Of a stretch of DNA of 64,000 bases, positions 62,155 through 64,000 are shown one piece after another (within the stretch, counting starts at the first letter, position 1; each line of letters starts with the position of its first letter). Origin of the DNA: Xenopus tropicalis (taxonomy: Eukaryota; Chordata; Amphibia; Anura; Pipidae); contig NC_030678.2 of the NCBI RefSeq assembly GCF_000004195.4, positions 88,200,904 through 88,264,903 on the forward strand, in the 5' to 3' direction. The notes below the pieces were generated by a model. The model searched no databases. It was not told the DNA's origin and saw only the letters and a list, made by a program, of their open reading frames with translations. The position numbers and the translations under genes were made by a program.

Positions 62155-62509
62155 GCAATGGGTGCTTAACTAGATAGATCCTCTGCGCCCAGCTTTTCAG
62201 ACCTCATGCATCAAACCCCCAGCAATAGAGCCGCACTCTCAGCCAATGTCCAATCGAAAAATATATATAGGGGGGAGCACGAGACAAAATGCAAAATTTC
62301 TGCAAAAAAAAGCTTTTTTTTATTTTTATGCCATACACGACATGTTTCGGGCCCCTTTCGTGCCCTTTATTAAGTGATAAAGGGCACCAAAGGGGCCTGA
62401 AACATGTCGTGTATGGCATAAAAATAAAAGAACTTTTTTTGCAGAAATTTTGCATTTTGTCTCGTGCTCCCCCCTATATATATTTTTCGATTGGGCAATG
62501 GGTGCTTAA
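62155..62509. mobile_element. Insertion with long inverted repeat and 15-bp direct flanks
   Basis: The direct repeat GCAATGGGTGCTTAA occurs at 62155-62169 and 62495-62509. Between them, 62250-62494 is a palindrome with arms of about 115 bp: CCAATCGAAAAATATATATA pairs with the right end TATATATATTTTTCGATTGG, and GCCATACACGACATGTTTCG with AAACATGTCGTGTATGGC. The centre is near TTTATTAAGTGATAAAG. The left 80 bp (62170-62249) lie outside the palindrome. Confidence 0.8.
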
Positions 62510-62633
62510 TGCACAAAGTGCACCTAATAAACAAAAAATTCTGAAGAAGGCATATTCTGAAAAGGTGACATGCAGTAAGAAAAGGCTGCATGTGAAAAAT
62601 TAATAGTAGCAAAATAATGGAACTAATTTCTAG

Positions 62634-63122
62634 TTAAGATTACTTGTTTATTAACGACCTTGAGGTTAGCGATGTCTCTGTTTTTGCTGATGATACTACA
62701 TTATACACAACTATAAGTTTCATTCAGAATGATTCCACATTGAAGAGTGATTTGACTAAACTGGAGAATTGGGCAGAAACCCTAGGAATTAAACTTTCTT
62801 TTGAAGCAGCAAAGCTGGTTGGGCATGGTGGTTGTGGAATGCCTTGATGGGGTGTTGTTGTGATGGGCAGATTCTATTAATGCCTTTATGAGTGGCTTCA
62901 ATGATTTATTGAACAAGCATAAAATCCAAGTCTATTGTGATGCTAAGATCTACAGTCAGTTACTATAGATATTGATATATATATAGTTTATATATGGGAG
63001 TGTAGAGATGGGTTAGTATGAGTATGTGTATGTATGTACACTGGGGCTCACTTTGGAGAGTTTAAACTTGATGGACCTTAGTTGTTTTCCAACCCACATT
63101 AACTGTGTCATTATGTAAGTAT
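62634..63122 (+). mobile_element. LINE fragment with reverse-transcriptase motif and 3' tail
   Basis: The plus-strand frame at about 62644-62815 encodes LFINDLEVSDVSVFADDTTL, where FADD is the reverse-transcriptase catalytic motif, then LENWAETLGIKLSF. From about 62820 the sequence is the 3' part of a related element (ATTAATGCCTTTATGAGTGG, then TTTAAACTTGATGGACCTTA near the end). The several hundred codons normally between these parts are missing, so the copy is internally deleted. Antisense to csmd2. Confidence 0.8.
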
Positions 63123-64000
63123 AGTTCAGTAAAAAAATTCCACATCATTCTTTCTTTAACAGCAAAAAATGTATAATTAAACAGGATCTCAGGATCTGAG
63201 GTTTTATGGCAGCAATATGTAAGGCACTATACTATGTATCTGACCAATGATCTGTGGTATCATGAATAGTTCTGATTTTCTAGGACAAACCTGGAGTTAA
63301 TAAAGGAATATATACTTCTACAGACTTTATGATGACTTTGTGAAGGACACAAAGTCTTACAGGTAATTTAAGAGTTAGCATGCAATAGCTGCATATCTCC
63401 TAATGTTGCTATCTCTGCCCGCACATAGCTGTGTGAATTTCAGCACATCTAAAGGGAATAGATTTAACAGTGCTGGTTTTCACTAGCACAGAGAAGTATT
63501 GGAAGCACATAGATTTTGTTTCCTATGACTAGAAGAATGATGACAGAGCTCTTTATTCTTTATAATATTTAATTAGTTGAAATGTTCTACTGGTAGTGGG
63601 AGGGTGGGCATGGTTATATGAATAAACTAAACAGGAGAAAATAGAGCAGCTTCAATCCTCAAGAGCTTATTTCAGCTTGTTCCCAGCATACATTGCTAAC
63701 ATAAAACTTCCAACCTCCTGTGTGCAATGGTGCTCAGCTGAATATGCAGCACATAGAATGTGAAAAACAGTATGTCATATATCTGTTTTCTCACAGGCAA
63801 ACACAAAAAATAACAAGAAGGCCTCTTAGGTCATTAACCTACTTGGCAAAAGAAGCTGAGATTTACTTTAGAACATGGCCTCATCTGTGCTCCTTCTGTG
63901 GAGTGTCATATATAACCTTGAATGTGTAGCAGGACAGTGCAAATATACACTACAAGGTGTATAAGATTTTGCGAGTCTCCCTCAACCACCTTGTGGTTTG

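Overview
The window is vertebrate genomic DNA, most likely from a clawed frog (Xenopus). It lies wholly inside one very large gene on the minus strand, csmd2 (CUB and Sushi multiple domains 2). Ten coding exons can be placed to the base. They sit between consensus AG and GT splice signals, join in one continuous frame (1,771 nt, 590 codons plus 1 nt), and encode an unbroken piece of the extracellular region: the distal two thirds of CUB 3, Sushi 3, CUB 4, Sushi 4, CUB 5, Sushi 5 and CUB 6. The family call rests on visible CUB and Sushi cysteine and tryptophan patterns in strict alternation. The choice of csmd2 over csmd1 or csmd3 rests on remembered paralogue sequence, for example Sushi 5 with [20 protein letters not shown] and CUB 6 with [16 protein letters not shown].

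Transcription runs from high to low coordinates. Exons, 5' to 3' of the gene: 59429-59326 and 56405-56293 (CUB 3), 47506-47324 (Sushi 3), 23956-23630 (CUB 4, one exon), 21710-21516 (Sushi 4), 13674-13536 and 12346-12159 (CUB 5), 10644-10456 (Sushi 5), 9880-9764 and 3460-3245 (CUB 6). The exon for the N-terminal part of CUB 3 is not visible and should lie beyond position 64000; Sushi 6 should lie before position 1. No promoter, 5' or 3' UTR, second protein-coding gene, tRNA or rRNA was recognised. Prokaryotic features such as operons, Shine-Dalgarno sites and CRISPR arrays do not apply.

The other 97% is intron, about 0.6 to 23.4 kb per intron, and most recognisable structure in it is transposon-derived. 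There are several short non-autonomous DNA transposons, including hAT-type elements with 8-bp target duplications in three terminal-repeat families, and palindromic fold-back elements with GGGGC...GCCCC ends of a style common in Xenopus. There are three antisense fragments of non-LTR retrotransposons and one Ty3/gypsy reverse-transcriptase remnant. A 33-bp minisatellite is split by a hAT element, a 34-bp minisatellite sits inside another hAT element, and there are several microsatellites. The densest cluster is at 30.7-34.9 kb in the 23-kb intron; a three-layer nest of elements lies at 51.2-52.6 kb.

No undescribed biological system is evident. The most informative observations are the differing intron positions within otherwise homologous CUB domains, the transposon nests that allow relative dating, and a set of unusually complete inverted repeats that could fold as RNA in the csmd2 pre-mRNA.
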